Assembly: GCA_003669055.1 (NCBI GenBank)
Contig: RAYB01000012.1
Span: 1-64,000, forward strand
DNA from: a bacterium 1XD21-70
GTDB lineage: Bacteria; Bacillota; Clostridia; Lachnospirales; Lachnospiraceae
Reading direction: 5' to 3'
DNA: 64,000 bases
The notes under the pieces are model-generated. The model did no database searches. It worked only from the letters and a program-made list of their open reading frames with translations, and was not told where the DNA came from. The position numbers and the translations under genes were made by a program. Shown here one piece after another: positions 53,207 to 62,501 of the stretch; within the stretch, counting starts at the first letter, position 1; the number at the start of each line of letters is the position of its first letter.

Positions 53207-53322
53207 TGTTCTTTTTACCAAAAAAGCTTTATTATCTTCCAATCTTTCTGGCATTATCACGACGCCAGGAAAAAAAATGTATTTTTCACCGCTAACCAGT
53301 AATTTTTAACAATTGTATTCAT

Positions 53323-53351
53323 TTGACAAATCCAAAGCAAGGGCATATGAT
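53323..53351 (+). promoter_or_regulatory. Promoter of the YesM/YesN-like genes
   Basis: TTGACA (53323-53328), a 17-base spacer and TATGAT (53346-53351), 41 bases before the histidine kinase start. It is a strong constitutive-type promoter, so the sensor pair is probably made at a basal level. Confidence 0.8.
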
Positions 53352-53391
53352 TAATAATATTCTACAACCAAGGAAAGGGGAGGGGATTTTT

Positions 53392-55254
53392 ATGGGGAAG
53401 CTGCCAAAAACCATCCGGAGCAAAATTCTGCTCAGCACTGCAGCCGTTACGGCCATCATTACCACCATTACCGTATCGGTATGCTTTTCCCTGTTTCAAT
53501 CCTTCTTAAGAAGGAATCAACTCCAGTCTGCAGAATATAGCCTGCAGATATTTTCCGAAAATGTATCCTCGGCCATGGAAAATATCCTGAATTTCAACCA
53601 ATGGTGCTGCTCCAATATGGATATTGGACGGTATCTGGAAGCATTCCGCAGCCTGGAACAAATGCCTTCCATTTCGTCCAGCAATTCCGGCCTGCGGATC
53701 ACCGCCTTAAATGCTTATGACCGGCTGAGGGAAGAATACCGCAACACCTATTCCCACGAATACCTGACCCGGGTTATCATAATCCCTGCCAACCAGCACA
53801 ATTACCTACAGATATCCGACACCTCCTCGGCTGCCACATCCCGCTCCATAGAAAAATTATGTGAGGAAAATTTTTTTCAGGCCTTGCTTGCCTCATCCTC
53901 GGGAATGGAAACCTGCCTTATGGAGGATCCGCTCACCTTAGGCAGCGGCCAGATCCTTCCTGTGGTGCGTCCGATCCGCAGCCCTTACCGTTCCCAGGTG
54001 GTCGGATGGAGTTACCTGTCAATATCCGAGCGTATTTTCCTGGATTTCCTGGAGGCATTTCCTCTAGAATCGGATTCTCAGTTTTATATCCATATAGGAA
54101 ACCACACATACCATCAGCAGGGAAACCGCCTTAAGGAAACCGCCTTTTCCTTCCAAATCCTCTCTGACCTCAGCCGCCAGGCCGTCAGCCGGGACAGCCT
54201 TGTCCGCAGGATTAAAACAGAAAACGGTAACCGCCGGATCATGGTTACCTGCCCTTTAGGGCCGGACGGCTGGTCTGTTTCCCTGATCCTGTCAGAGAAG
54301 GCATACCAGGCTCAGAGCCAGGCTTACTTTGCCTTGATTGCCGGGATTGCCTTCACTGTCTGCCTGATGGGCCTTATTCTTTACATATTGTTGAACCGTA
54401 TCATCAACCGCCCAGTCCAGAAAATCCTGGAAAAGATCACTGCCATCTCCCTGGGGGATTTCACCAGGGAGCCTTCTATCGAATGGCAGGATGAACTGGG
54501 CTTGATTGGCCGGGGCATCAACCAAATGTCAGAAAACGTCGTCATGCTGATGAATAAAAAGGTTGAGGATGAAAAACAGAAAAAAGACCTGGAATACCAA
54601 ATACTGCAAAGCCAGATCAACCCCCACTTCCTTTACAATACCTTAAACTCCATAAAATGGATGGCAACTATCCAAAATGCTACCGGAATCGCAGAGATGA
54701 CCACCTCCCTCGCACGTCTTATGAAAAATGTGTCCAAAGGCACTACTGCCCAAATCACGTTAGAAGAAGAACTGGCTCTGGTAAAAGACTATTTCCTGAT
54801 CCAAAAATACCGCTACGGCGGTAATATTTCCATAGAATACCTGATTGGGGATCCTGGGCTTTACCAGTGCCTTATCCACCGCTTCACCTTACAGCCTATT
54901 ATTGAAAATGCCCTGTTCCATGGGATTGAGCCTAAAGGCTGTGCCGGCAAAGTCACCATCCAAGCCGAAGCGGTAAACCTCGACGGCTCACTGCAGGTTC
55001 TCCGGATCTGTGTAACAGACAATGGCATTGGCATGAGCCAGGAGACCATAGACAAAGTATTAAATGGAAATACCCAGACCTCCGCTGATTTCTTCCGCCA
55101 TGTAGGGATCAGCAATGTGAACCAACGGATCAAATATGACTTTGGGGAAGAGTACGGCATTGCCATCCAGAGCCGTCCAGGCGAGTATACTACCATGGCT
55201 ATTACCCTGCCCCTCCAGAAGCCTCTTCCCCCAAAAACCTGCACTAGTTCTTAA
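53392..55254 (+). CDS. YesM-type sensor histidine kinase
   Basis: The 620-aa protein has two membrane helices (about residues 12-38, 'ILLSTAAVTAIITTITVSVC', and 305-330, 'AYFALIAGIAFTVCLMGLIL') enclosing a large extracellular sensor domain. A HAMP domain, the LytS/YesM His box 'QSQINPHFLYNTLNSIKWMA' (phospho-His) and an HATPase domain ('DNGIGMSQETIDKVL') follow. The start MGKLPKTIRS at 53392 follows AAAGGGGAGGGG. It presumably senses a sugar outside the cell, or its ABC binding protein, and signals to the response regulator encoded 74 bases downstream. Confidence 0.95.
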   Translation: MGKLPKTIRSKILLSTAAVTAIITTITVSVCFSLFQSFLRRNQLQSAEYSLQIFSENVSSAMENILNFNQWCCSNMDIGRYLEAFRSLEQMPSISSSNSGLRITALNAYDRLREEYRNTYSHEYLTRVIIIPANQHNYLQISDTSSAATSRSIEKLCEENFFQALLASSSGMETCLMEDPLTLGSGQILPVVRPIRSPYRSQVVGWSYLSISERIFLDFLEAFPLESDSQFYIHIGNHTYHQQGNRLKETAFSFQILSDLSRQAVSRDSLVRRIKTENGNRRIMVTCPLGPDGWSVSLILSEKAYQAQSQAYFALIAGIAFTVCLMGLILYILLNRIINRPVQKILEKITAISLGDFTREPSIEWQDELGLIGRGINQMSENVVMLMNKKVEDEKQKKDLEYQILQSQINPHFLYNTLNSIKWMATIQNATGIAEMTTSLARLMKNVSKGTTAQITLEEELALVKDYFLIQKYRYGGNISIEYLIGDPGLYQCLIHRFTLQPIIENALFHGIEPKGCAGKVTIQAEAVNLDGSLQVLRICVTDNGIGMSQETIDKVLNGNTQTSADFFRHVGISNVNQRIKYDFGEEYGIAIQSRPGEYTTMAITLPLQKPLPPKTCTSS

Positions 55255-55328
55255 CACCTGCCGGAAACTAAGCGCCAGATATATATAAAATATAAACCGG
55301 GAAAATATTTGAGAATTACAAGGGGAAA

Positions 55329-56945
55329 ATGATGATAAAACTTTTAATTGCAGACGATGAGCCTCTGGTTTTGATTGGCATCAAATCCATGATACCATGG
55401 GCGGACTTTGGCATTGAAATATGTGGCACTGCCATGAATGGCCAGGCTGCCCTGGATATGATCCGGGAATATTCCCCGGAACTGGTAATCACGGACATCA
55501 AAATGCCTATCATGGATGGCCTGGAACTTGCCCGCACCTGCCGGGAGGAAATGGGATCCCTTCCCCTTTTCCTCATCCTCACCAGTTATGAGGAATTCCC
55601 CCTAATCAAGGAAGCCCTCTCCTATCAAGTGGCAGATTATTTAATCAAGCTGGAACTGGACGAGGATGCCTTAAGCACCTCTATCCGCCGTGCTCTGGAA
55701 CGCCTGGAAGAATTAAAGGCCAGCAAAGCCTACAAACAGACCACTGGCCGCCCCATGCTCCAAAGCTACCAGGACAAATTTTTTATGCGCCTCCTCCACA
55801 ACCTGTTTGACAGCCGGGAACAGTTTGAAATCCAGGCCAAAGACCTGCGGCTCGATTTTTCTGACACCTGCTATCTGGCATCCCATGGGGAAATCCACAG
55901 CGGCATTGTCCGCCAGATGGATTTTGCCAAAGAAATGAACCTCTATTCCAGCAGCCTGCAGATGATCCAGGAAATCCTGGGAAAACATGTCCCCTGCTAT
56001 GTGATCTCACTGGACAAGATCCGTTTTGCTGTCATATACCATTTTCCTACCGCCGCCCGGATGGAATCGGGGCGCATCCGGGAAGCCTGGGAAAATACCT
56101 GTTCCATGGTATATAATTATTTTAATGTGTGGCTCTCCGTAGGAACCGGGAAACCGGTTGATGACCCTTTAAAAATCAGCGCCTCTTATCAAGAAGGGCG
56201 CCAGGCCTTTAACCTTGCAAGCCGCCAGGCTCCAATTGTATTCTTCTCCCGCTCTGACAAGGGGGCATGCCGTGACGCCTTTAATATTACAGTATTTAAA
56301 AATGCCCTGACCCGGGCTTTTGAAGAATTTGACACAGATATCCTATATAACACCCTGGCTGAGATTTCAGAACTGTTTTTGTCTTATCCCCAGCACTTCC
56401 TTCAGGCCATGGATGGCGCCTGCAATATTTTATACCTCGCCCTCTCCCTGCTGCCCGACGGCGAGGAGACCCTCCAGGAAGTGTTTGCTGCCTACCCGGA
56501 AGGTTATCGCTCCCTTTACAAACAGAAAAATGTGGTGCAGATTGCCCAGTGGCTATGCACTCTGCGGGATGGCCTGTGCCACGTTCTGAAAAACAAACAT
56601 AAAACTTATAAGGACCATGTGGTTTCCAGTGTCCAGAAATATATTGGCAGCCACCTAGAAGACCGCCTGACCCTAAATGACGTGGCGGCCGTGTTTGGCT
56701 TAAGCCCAAATTACTTAAGCGCCCTTTTTAAAAAGAACTGCGGTATCGGCTTTTCCGAATATATCACCCAAAAGAAAATCACCCTGGCCAAATCCTTGCT
56801 CCTGGAACAGGGTATGAAAGTTTATGAGGTGGCAGACTGCCTCGGGTTTGAGAGCGCATTTTATTTCAGCAAAGTATTTAAAAAAGTAGAAGGGATGTCC
56901 CCCAGGGACTTTATCCAGTCCCGTACTTCCCTGGCCAAGCCTTAA
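55329..56945 (+). CDS. YesN-type response regulator with AraC DNA-binding domain
   Basis: Receiver domain at the N-terminus ('LLIADDEPLVLIG', phospho-Asp in 'LVITDIKMPIMDGLEL', Lys in 'DYLIKLELDEDA'). After a long central region come two AraC helix-turn-helix motifs ('RLTLNDVAAVFGLSPNYLSA' and 'KVYEVADCLGFESAFYFSKV'). Its 538 aa is typical of YesN-like regulators. It is expected to activate the divergent operon for polysaccharide uptake and degradation. It converges with the HAD gene, with a shared inverted repeat between. Confidence 0.94.
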   Translation: MMIKLLIADDEPLVLIGIKSMIPWADFGIEICGTAMNGQAALDMIREYSPELVITDIKMPIMDGLELARTCREEMGSLPLFLILTSYEEFPLIKEALSYQVADYLIKLELDEDALSTSIRRALERLEELKASKAYKQTTGRPMLQSYQDKFFMRLLHNLFDSREQFEIQAKDLRLDFSDTCYLASHGEIHSGIVRQMDFAKEMNLYSSSLQMIQEILGKHVPCYVISLDKIRFAVIYHFPTAARMESGRIREAWENTCSMVYNYFNVWLSVGTGKPVDDPLKISASYQEGRQAFNLASRQAPIVFFSRSDKGACRDAFNITVFKNALTRAFEEFDTDILYNTLAEISELFLSYPQHFLQAMDGACNILYLALSLLPDGEETLQEVFAAYPEGYRSLYKQKNVVQIAQWLCTLRDGLCHVLKNKHKTYKDHVVSSVQKYIGSHLEDRLTLNDVAAVFGLSPNYLSALFKKNCGIGFSEYITQKKITLAKSLLLEQGMKVYEVADCLGFESAFYFSKVFKKVEGMSPRDFIQSRTSLAKP

Positions 56946-56968
56946 ATTCTGTACAAACCACCCAAGCG

Positions 56969-57015
56969 ATGGAGAAACTGGGACTGCTCTTTCAGATCAG
57001 CCCCAGTTTCTCCAT
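56969..57015. terminator. Long inverted repeat shared by two convergent genes
   Basis: 56969-56986 (ATGGAGAAACTGGGACTG) and 56998-57015 (CAGCCCCAGTTTCTCCAT) are nearly exact complements, an 18-bp stem. The right arm lies inside the last codons of the HAD gene. It probably serves as terminator for both the response-regulator gene and the HAD gene. Confidence 0.7.
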
Positions 57016-57774
57016 TGCCCAAGCTATCCCCCCATCTTCCACTCTTTTTGTCACAAAAGTGGCATAGGGTTCAAGTACCTTATCATGAACTTCCATCAAC
57101 ACTGCATTCTCTGCATATTCAAACATAGGCAAATCATTGCTGCTGTCGCCAAACACATAAGCATCTTTTTTCTCGATACCATAATGCCCCAATACCCAGT
57201 CAATTGCAGTGGCCTTGCTATAGCCTGCAGGGACACACTCATAAAAATCATTCCCCCTATCAATTACCCGGATATCCGGCAGCAGGAATCTAAAAAAACC
57301 TTCTCTGTCACTGTTCGCATCCGCAAAGACACAAAATTTGTCATACTCCAGGGTTTCCTCCTCCCAGCGGTCTTCAACCAGGAAATCCTCCCTGTCCCTC
57401 ATCGCGTTCAGTGACGGCATCCAGGATCGTTCCTTCCTCACATACACGCCCTCTGTGCTTTCCAAAATCCCGTCAAAACCATACCTGAGTATGGCCTTAC
57501 GGATCTCCAGCCCGCGTTCCAAGCTGATCCTGTGCTGAAAAATCACCTTGCCATTTTCCACCACACAGGTACCGCAGCCACATAGCAGCCCGTCGCATTC
57601 CACCATGCTTTCAATCTCTCCCAAGAACGAATATGTCCGCCCTGAGTTAATAAACACCAGGTTGCCGGCACGCCGGGTAGCTGCCAGCGCTTCTAAGGCA
57701 CTGTCCGGAACGGTATGTGTAACTTCACTCAGCAAAGTCCCATCCACATCAAAAAACAACGCTTTTCTTCCCAT
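56992..57774 (-). CDS. Cof-type HAD family hydrolase
   Basis: The 260-aa protein has HAD motifs 'LFFDVDGTLL' (Asp nucleophile), 'INSGRTYSF', a C2-type cap, and 'YVFGDSSNDLPMFEYAENAV'. Cof-type HADs dephosphorylate sugar phosphates or flavin nucleotides. The start MGRKALFFDVDG at 57774 follows AAGGGAGAAAAG. It lies 99 bases downstream of the glucuronidase gene on the same strand, so a role on a sugar phosphate from the same pathway is possible but not shown. Confidence 0.9.
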   Translation of the reverse strand: MGRKALFFDVDGTLLSEVTHTVPDSALEALAATRRAGNLVFINSGRTYSFLGEIESMVECDGLLCGCGTCVVENGKVIFQHRISLERGLEIRKAILRYGFDGILESTEGVYVRKERSWMPSLNAMRDREDFLVEDRWEEETLEYDKFCVFADANSDREGFFRFLLPDIRVIDRGNDFYECVPAGYSKATAIDWVLGHYGIEKKDAYVFGDSSNDLPMFEYAENAVLMEVHDKVLEPYATFVTKRVEDGGIAWAMEKLGLI

Positions 57775-57873
57775 GTTCTTTTCTCCCTTGTGTCTTCCCA
57801 CAACAGCCCAGGCATGAGCCATTATGTGATCTCTACGGCAGTTTACCATAGAATGCACAAAAAAGAAACCTTT

Positions 57874-59700
57874 TCATCCCTTATATTCAAAATCAGGGAT
57901 TCCTTTCCATCGTTTCCGGAAATAATGGGCAGCCATCTTCGGCCTCCGATCCCTGGTCAACAGGCCTTTTTTATTGCCATCTGCCCGCATGCATCCCTGA
58001 ATTGTGGCAAAATCCGCAAAATTCCACACATGCTCCCCGATAAAAAATTTTCGTTTGTCAAACTCCGCGTTTTGCCGTTCGTAAAATTCCACCTGGAATT
58101 CCTCGCTGAACATTTCTGCCACACATTCATGGATCCCGGCAATAGCATCTGCACCATATTCCGTAATCATGACCGGCTTATTCTGTTTTTCCCAGAAATC
58201 CAGTTCCTGGTTCAGCCCATAACAAGCGGCATCCAGGTCACCGGACAAGTTATACCAACCATAATAACGGTTCAGGCACACCACATCCATCGTGCGTGTC
58301 ACCAGGTCTTTCTCATAGTTATTCTGGCAGCACACAAAAGTCACCGGGCGCCCAGCGGGATCCAGCTGATGGGTCAATTCGTACAGGGAATGCCAATATT
58401 CATAGGCAGACTCTGGGAAGTGTTCGGTATCTGGTTCATTTCCCATGGACCACATGACCACACAAGGATGGTTCTTGTCCCGGCCAACCAGATCTCTCAA
58501 TACCTGTTCGTGATGGGCACGGATTGAAAAGGTTTTGTAGGGATCCAGGCCATCCGCCGATGCAATCCCTACTGCAGGCGTTTCATCAATCACAACGATC
58601 CCTTCCTGGTCACACAGGTCATACATCTCTTCCGCATAAGGATAATGGCTTGTGCGGAAGGAATTGGCATGGAGCCAGTGGATCAGGTTCACATCCTTGA
58701 CATCCAGGCAAAGATCCAACCCTCGCCCGTGAAATGCAGAATCCTCATGCTTCCCAAAGCCTTTAAAATAAAAAGGCTTCCCATTGATCAAAAACTGTGT
58801 CCCTTCTACCTTTACCGTGCGGATGCCAAAGGCCTGTTCATAACGGTCTTCCCCGCAGGTGACAACTGCCTGGTAAAGGTATGGCTCTCCTGGCCACGGC
58901 CACCATAGCCTTGCCTCTGGAACGGATAAGGTTCCTTCCTTCCCATCCCCGGAGGCCACCAGGTTCCCTCCGGCATCCAGGATCGACACCTGAACTGGCG
59001 GCATTTCCGGTTCCTGGCCGCCCTCCCCCCCTGTCTTCCCGGTACAGACCTTATATTTCACAATCCCATCTGAATTGCAGATATCTGTCACAAGGGTAAT
59101 ATCTTCAATATACACTTTTGGTGTCGTGTAAAGCCGAACCGGGCGGTTAATTCCGGCATAATTGAAAAAGTCAAAATTCGGCAGGTTCCTGGGCTTTCTC
59201 CACCGCTTAGCCGCCTCCACACCAGGCACACCTGGATTGTCCGAACCAAAAAATGCGGTACTTCCCTCATTGCCCACAGGAAGCGTACTATGGCCAACCC
59301 GGTTGTCCACTGCCACTACAAGTTCCCCATGGCTTCCCGCAGGCACTAAATCCGTGATATCCAGTTCAAAAGGCAGAAATCCTCCTTTATGCCGGGCTAC
59401 CAGTTCCCTGTTTATATAAATCCTGGCCTGATGGGTCACCGCATCAAACCGCAGCACCACCCTCTGCCCCTGCCAGCAAAGAGGCACCGTCAGCTTTCTC
59501 CTATAATAGGCCCATCCATAATGCTCCCGGTATGCCCGCTCCTCTTTTTGGTCATTATAAGAAGCCGGAACTGCAATTCGTCCCATGTCGGAAAATTCCC
59601 CGCATCGCTCCCCTGGTTCCGTCTCATCCCCCAGCTGGAACTCCCAGATCCCGGATAAGTCTGATACCATACGTATTTCATTTGTCTTTGGATATAACAT
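57874..59700 (-). CDS. uidA: GH2 beta-glucuronidase
   Basis: It removes terminal beta-linked glucuronic acid. The 608-aa protein has the sugar-binding, immunoglobulin-like and TIM-barrel domains of GH2. The catalytic acid/base Glu is in 'VMWSMGNEPDTEHF', and the nucleophile Glu is in 'KPVMITEYGADAIAG'. Near the C-terminus 'RADGNKKGLLTRDRRPKM' carries the N-x-K motif that recognises the carboxylate of glucuronides, and 'YWHSLYELTHQLDPAGRPV' is typical of gut enzymes. No signal peptide: cytoplasmic. The start at 59700 follows AAAAGGAG. It fits the uronic-acid theme of the locus. Confidence 0.94.
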   Translation of the reverse strand: MLYPKTNEIRMVSDLSGIWEFQLGDETEPGERCGEFSDMGRIAVPASYNDQKEERAYREHYGWAYYRRKLTVPLCWQGQRVVLRFDAVTHQARIYINRELVARHKGGFLPFELDITDLVPAGSHGELVVAVDNRVGHSTLPVGNEGSTAFFGSDNPGVPGVEAAKRWRKPRNLPNFDFFNYAGINRPVRLYTTPKVYIEDITLVTDICNSDGIVKYKVCTGKTGGEGGQEPEMPPVQVSILDAGGNLVASGDGKEGTLSVPEARLWWPWPGEPYLYQAVVTCGEDRYEQAFGIRTVKVEGTQFLINGKPFYFKGFGKHEDSAFHGRGLDLCLDVKDVNLIHWLHANSFRTSHYPYAEEMYDLCDQEGIVVIDETPAVGIASADGLDPYKTFSIRAHHEQVLRDLVGRDKNHPCVVMWSMGNEPDTEHFPESAYEYWHSLYELTHQLDPAGRPVTFVCCQNNYEKDLVTRTMDVVCLNRYYGWYNLSGDLDAACYGLNQELDFWEKQNKPVMITEYGADAIAGIHECVAEMFSEEFQVEFYERQNAEFDKRKFFIGEHVWNFADFATIQGCMRADGNKKGLLTRDRRPKMAAHYFRKRWKGIPDFEYKG

Positions 59701-59850
59701 GCCTCTTCTCCTTTTTGGTTTTTGTCCTATTTCCATTTTACTGCAAAAACCCCGGAGAAAAACATGCTTTTTTTGATGAAATACCTGTTATCTCTTACAA
59801 CTTATGTTTTAACTAAGCAATTCCCCCGCCAATGTTGGTTTCCGAAATCC

Positions 59851-61287
59851 TCAGCTTCTGAGTTTTTCCATCGGGTCTTTCCCGCGGATCCCCGGCTCTG
59901 TCATGGTATAGGGATTAAGGATGGTCTTTAGCTGATCCAGGTCCATCAGCTTCCTCTCCAGGATCAGATCCCTCACCAGGCGCCCTGTCCTCAAAGCTTC
60001 TTTCGCGATATTTGCGGCCGTCTCATAGCCCACATAGGGGCAGATGGCCGTGATTATGCCGATGCTGTTTTCCACCATCTTCCGGCAATGCTCTTCGTTG
60101 GCAGTGATCCCCACAATGCAGTTGTCAATCAGCGTCTTCACCGCGAAGGTCAATGTCTCAATGGACTGGAACAGGTTATAGAAAATAATCGGTTCAAATG
60201 CATTCAGTTCCAGCTGCCCCGCCTCTGCCGCCATGGCGATGGTCACATCATTGCCGATAATGTTAAATGCCACCTGGTTTACCACCTCCGGGATCACCGG
60301 GTTTACCTTGCCTGGCATGATGGAAGAGCCGTTCTGTTTGGCCGGGAGGTTGATCTCGCCAAAGCCGGTCCGGGGGCCGGAAGACATCAGGCGCAGGTCA
60401 TTGGACATCTTTGATAAGGTGATGGCGCAGTTTTTCACAATGCCTGACACACTGGCATAGCTGTCTAAGTTCTGTGTGGCATCGATCATGTCATAGGACT
60501 GGATCAGATCCTGCCCGGTCAGGGTAGACATGTTCTTCACCACCCTTTTAAAGTATTGCACATCGGCATTCAGCCCCGTGCCGATGGCCGTCCCTCCCAG
60601 GTTCAGGCTCTTGATCTCGTCCTTGGCATTCTCAAAGCGCCGGATATCCCGTTTGATGGCAGATGCATAGGCATGGAATTCCTGGCCAAGGCGGATCGGA
60701 ACCGCGTCCTGCAGCTGGGTCCTTCCCATTTTAATGACAGAATCAAATTCCACCGACTTCTCTGTCAGCGCCTTCTCCAGCCTTTTCAATTCGTCCTGCG
60801 CATGGTCTAACAGCTTTAAGGCCGCCATCTTCCCGCAGGAGGGAAACACATCGTTGGTGGACTGTCCAAAGTTCACATGGTCATTGGGGTTTACCAGCTT
60901 ATAGTCCCCTTTTTGGCCGCCCAGAAGTTCGATGGCACGGTTGGCTATCACCTCATTGGCATTCATATTCAGGGATGTCCCTGCACCGCCCTGGATAGGG
61001 TCTACAATAAACTGGTCGTGGAGTTTCCCGGCTATGATCTCATCACAGGCACGGACAATGGCGTCTGCAATTTTTTTATCCAGTTCCCCTACTTCAAAGT
61101 TGGTGATGGCGGCGGCCTTTTTGATCTGCGCCACGCTGTTGATCAGTTCCGGGTGCATCTTGAGGCCGGTTATGTAAAAATTCTCATAAGCCCTGAGTGT
61201 CTGGATCCCATAGTAGGCCTCCTCCGGTACTTTCTTTTCCCCGATCGAATCGTGTTCCATGCGGTATTTTTTCGTTTTTCCCTTCAT
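59851..61287 (-). CDS. aspA: Aspartate ammonia-lyase
   Basis: It converts aspartate to fumarate and ammonia. The 478-aa protein has the fumarase/aspartase signature 'GSSIMPGKVNPVIPEV', with 'THR/GQSTNDVFPSCGKMAALK' and 'QGGAGTSLNMNANEVIANRA' regions. The ORF stays open to 61452, but I place the start at MKGKTKKYRM (61287) with AGGAGG upstream, giving the usual 460-480 aa. It is divergent from a LysR regulator across 211 bases. Confidence 0.94.
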   Translation of the reverse strand: MKGKTKKYRMEHDSIGEKKVPEEAYYGIQTLRAYENFYITGLKMHPELINSVAQIKKAAAITNFEVGELDKKIADAIVRACDEIIAGKLHDQFIVDPIQGGAGTSLNMNANEVIANRAIELLGGQKGDYKLVNPNDHVNFGQSTNDVFPSCGKMAALKLLDHAQDELKRLEKALTEKSVEFDSVIKMGRTQLQDAVPIRLGQEFHAYASAIKRDIRRFENAKDEIKSLNLGGTAIGTGLNADVQYFKRVVKNMSTLTGQDLIQSYDMIDATQNLDSYASVSGIVKNCAITLSKMSNDLRLMSSGPRTGFGEINLPAKQNGSSIMPGKVNPVIPEVVNQVAFNIIGNDVTIAMAAEAGQLELNAFEPIIFYNLFQSIETLTFAVKTLIDNCIVGITANEEHCRKMVENSIGIITAICPYVGYETAANIAKEALRTGRLVRDLILERKLMDLDQLKTILNPYTMTEPGIRGKDPMEKLRS

Positions 61288-61458
61288 ATTTTTATCCTCC
61301 TGGTTCAAAAACCATCCTTTTATTTTTCTTTCAGGCTGCCCTGGCAATTCCCGTCCCCTGCATGCCGGTATAGTATCCGTCATTTTCCTGAAAGCCTTCT
61401 TGACATCAGTATAATCCTGCTTTACAATATTTTCAAATACATATATTTTCATATTTGT

Positions 61459-61476
61459 TATAGATATTTATCTATA
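61459..61476. promoter_or_regulatory. Likely LysR operator between aspA and the regulator
   Basis: TATAGATATTTATCTATA is a perfect 8-2-8 palindrome, 23 bases before the LysR start. LysR regulators usually bind such a T-N11-A-type dyad next to their own promoter and control the divergent gene, here aspA. Confidence 0.6.
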
Positions 61477-61498
61477 TGTTGAAGGGTTGGGAGAAGCC

Positions 61499-62428
61499 AT
61501 GTTCCAGGGAATGGGTTACGTTTACGAAGTTTATAAAGAACAAAGTTTTTCTAAAGCCGCCAAGAACCTCTATATCAGCCAGCCTTCCCTAAGTGCCGCG
61601 GTCAAAAAGGCAGAACGGAAGATAGGCTTCCCTATATTTGACCGCAGTTCCAACCCTATCCGGCTGACCGAATTGGGGAAAAAGTATATCCAGGCCATTG
61701 AAGCCATCATGGATGTGGAGAACGGTTTTCAGAATTATGTCCAGGATATGCAGGATATGCGCAACGGTTCTGTCTCCATCGGCGGCACCAATTTCTATGC
61801 CTCCTACGTGCTCCCTCCCCTTCTATCCCGTTTTGCAGAAAAATACCCGCATATCCAGGTCAACCTCATCGAGGCATATACTACCAAACTGACGGATATG
61901 CTTTTTTCCGGTGCGTTAGATCTTCTTATTGACAATAAAGCCATGGATCCGGCTGTTTACGGAAAACGCTTTTTTTGTAAGGAACACCTTCTTCTTGTAG
62001 TCCCCGCCCACTTTTCCTCCAATCTGGCAGTCCGAAACTATGCCCTGACTGCCCTGGATATCCGGGAAAACAGGCATTTGAATTCCAAGATCCCGCCGAC
62101 TCCGCTGGCGGCCTTCCAAAACGACCCCTTCTTACTGTTAAAATCGGGAAATGACACCCGTACCCGGGCTGACAAGATCTGCCACCATGCCCGGTTTGCC
62201 CCCCATGTCCGGTTTGAACTGGAACAGCAGATCACAGCCTACAACCTTTCCCGGTGCGGAATCGGGATCTCCTTCTGCGGAGACACCCTGATCTGCCATG
62301 TTCCGGAAGACAAAAACCTGCTTTATTACAAGTTGGATAACCGGGATGCCGTCCGGGATGTGAATTTCTATTTTAAAAAGAACCGGTATATGACCAAGAT
62401 TATCACAGAATTTCTTGATCTTGTCTAA
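61499..62428 (+). CDS. LysR family transcriptional regulator
   Basis: The 309-aa protein has an N-terminal winged helix ('YEVYKEQSFSKAAKNLYISQ', 'PSLSAAVKKAERKIGFPIFD') and a C-terminal LysR effector-binding domain ('GSVSIGGTNFYASYVLPPLL'). I use the ATG at 61499; the ORF can also start at TTG 61487. It is divergent from aspA, with a palindrome between, so it probably regulates aspartate lyase; the effector is unknown. Confidence 0.93.
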   Translation: MFQGMGYVYEVYKEQSFSKAAKNLYISQPSLSAAVKKAERKIGFPIFDRSSNPIRLTELGKKYIQAIEAIMDVENGFQNYVQDMQDMRNGSVSIGGTNFYASYVLPPLLSRFAEKYPHIQVNLIEAYTTKLTDMLFSGALDLLIDNKAMDPAVYGKRFFCKEHLLLVVPAHFSSNLAVRNYALTALDIRENRHLNSKIPPTPLAAFQNDPFLLLKSGNDTRTRADKICHHARFAPHVRFELEQQITAYNLSRCGIGISFCGDTLICHVPEDKNLLYYKLDNRDAVRDVNFYFKKNRYMTKIITEFLDLV

Positions 62429-62475
62429 ACAAAAGCACCGGCCGGCAGACTAAACTGCCGGCCGGTGCTTTTGTT
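62428..62475. terminator. Bidirectional terminator between LysR and nanE
   Basis: A 20-bp near-perfect stem: AACAAAAGCACCGGCCGGCA pairs with TGCCGGCCGGTGCTTTTGTT around the loop GACTAAAC. A-rich arm before, T-rich arm after, so it works for both convergent genes. Confidence 0.9.
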
Positions 62476-62501
62476 TCCCGGTCCGTCTGGCACATCCGCA
62501 A

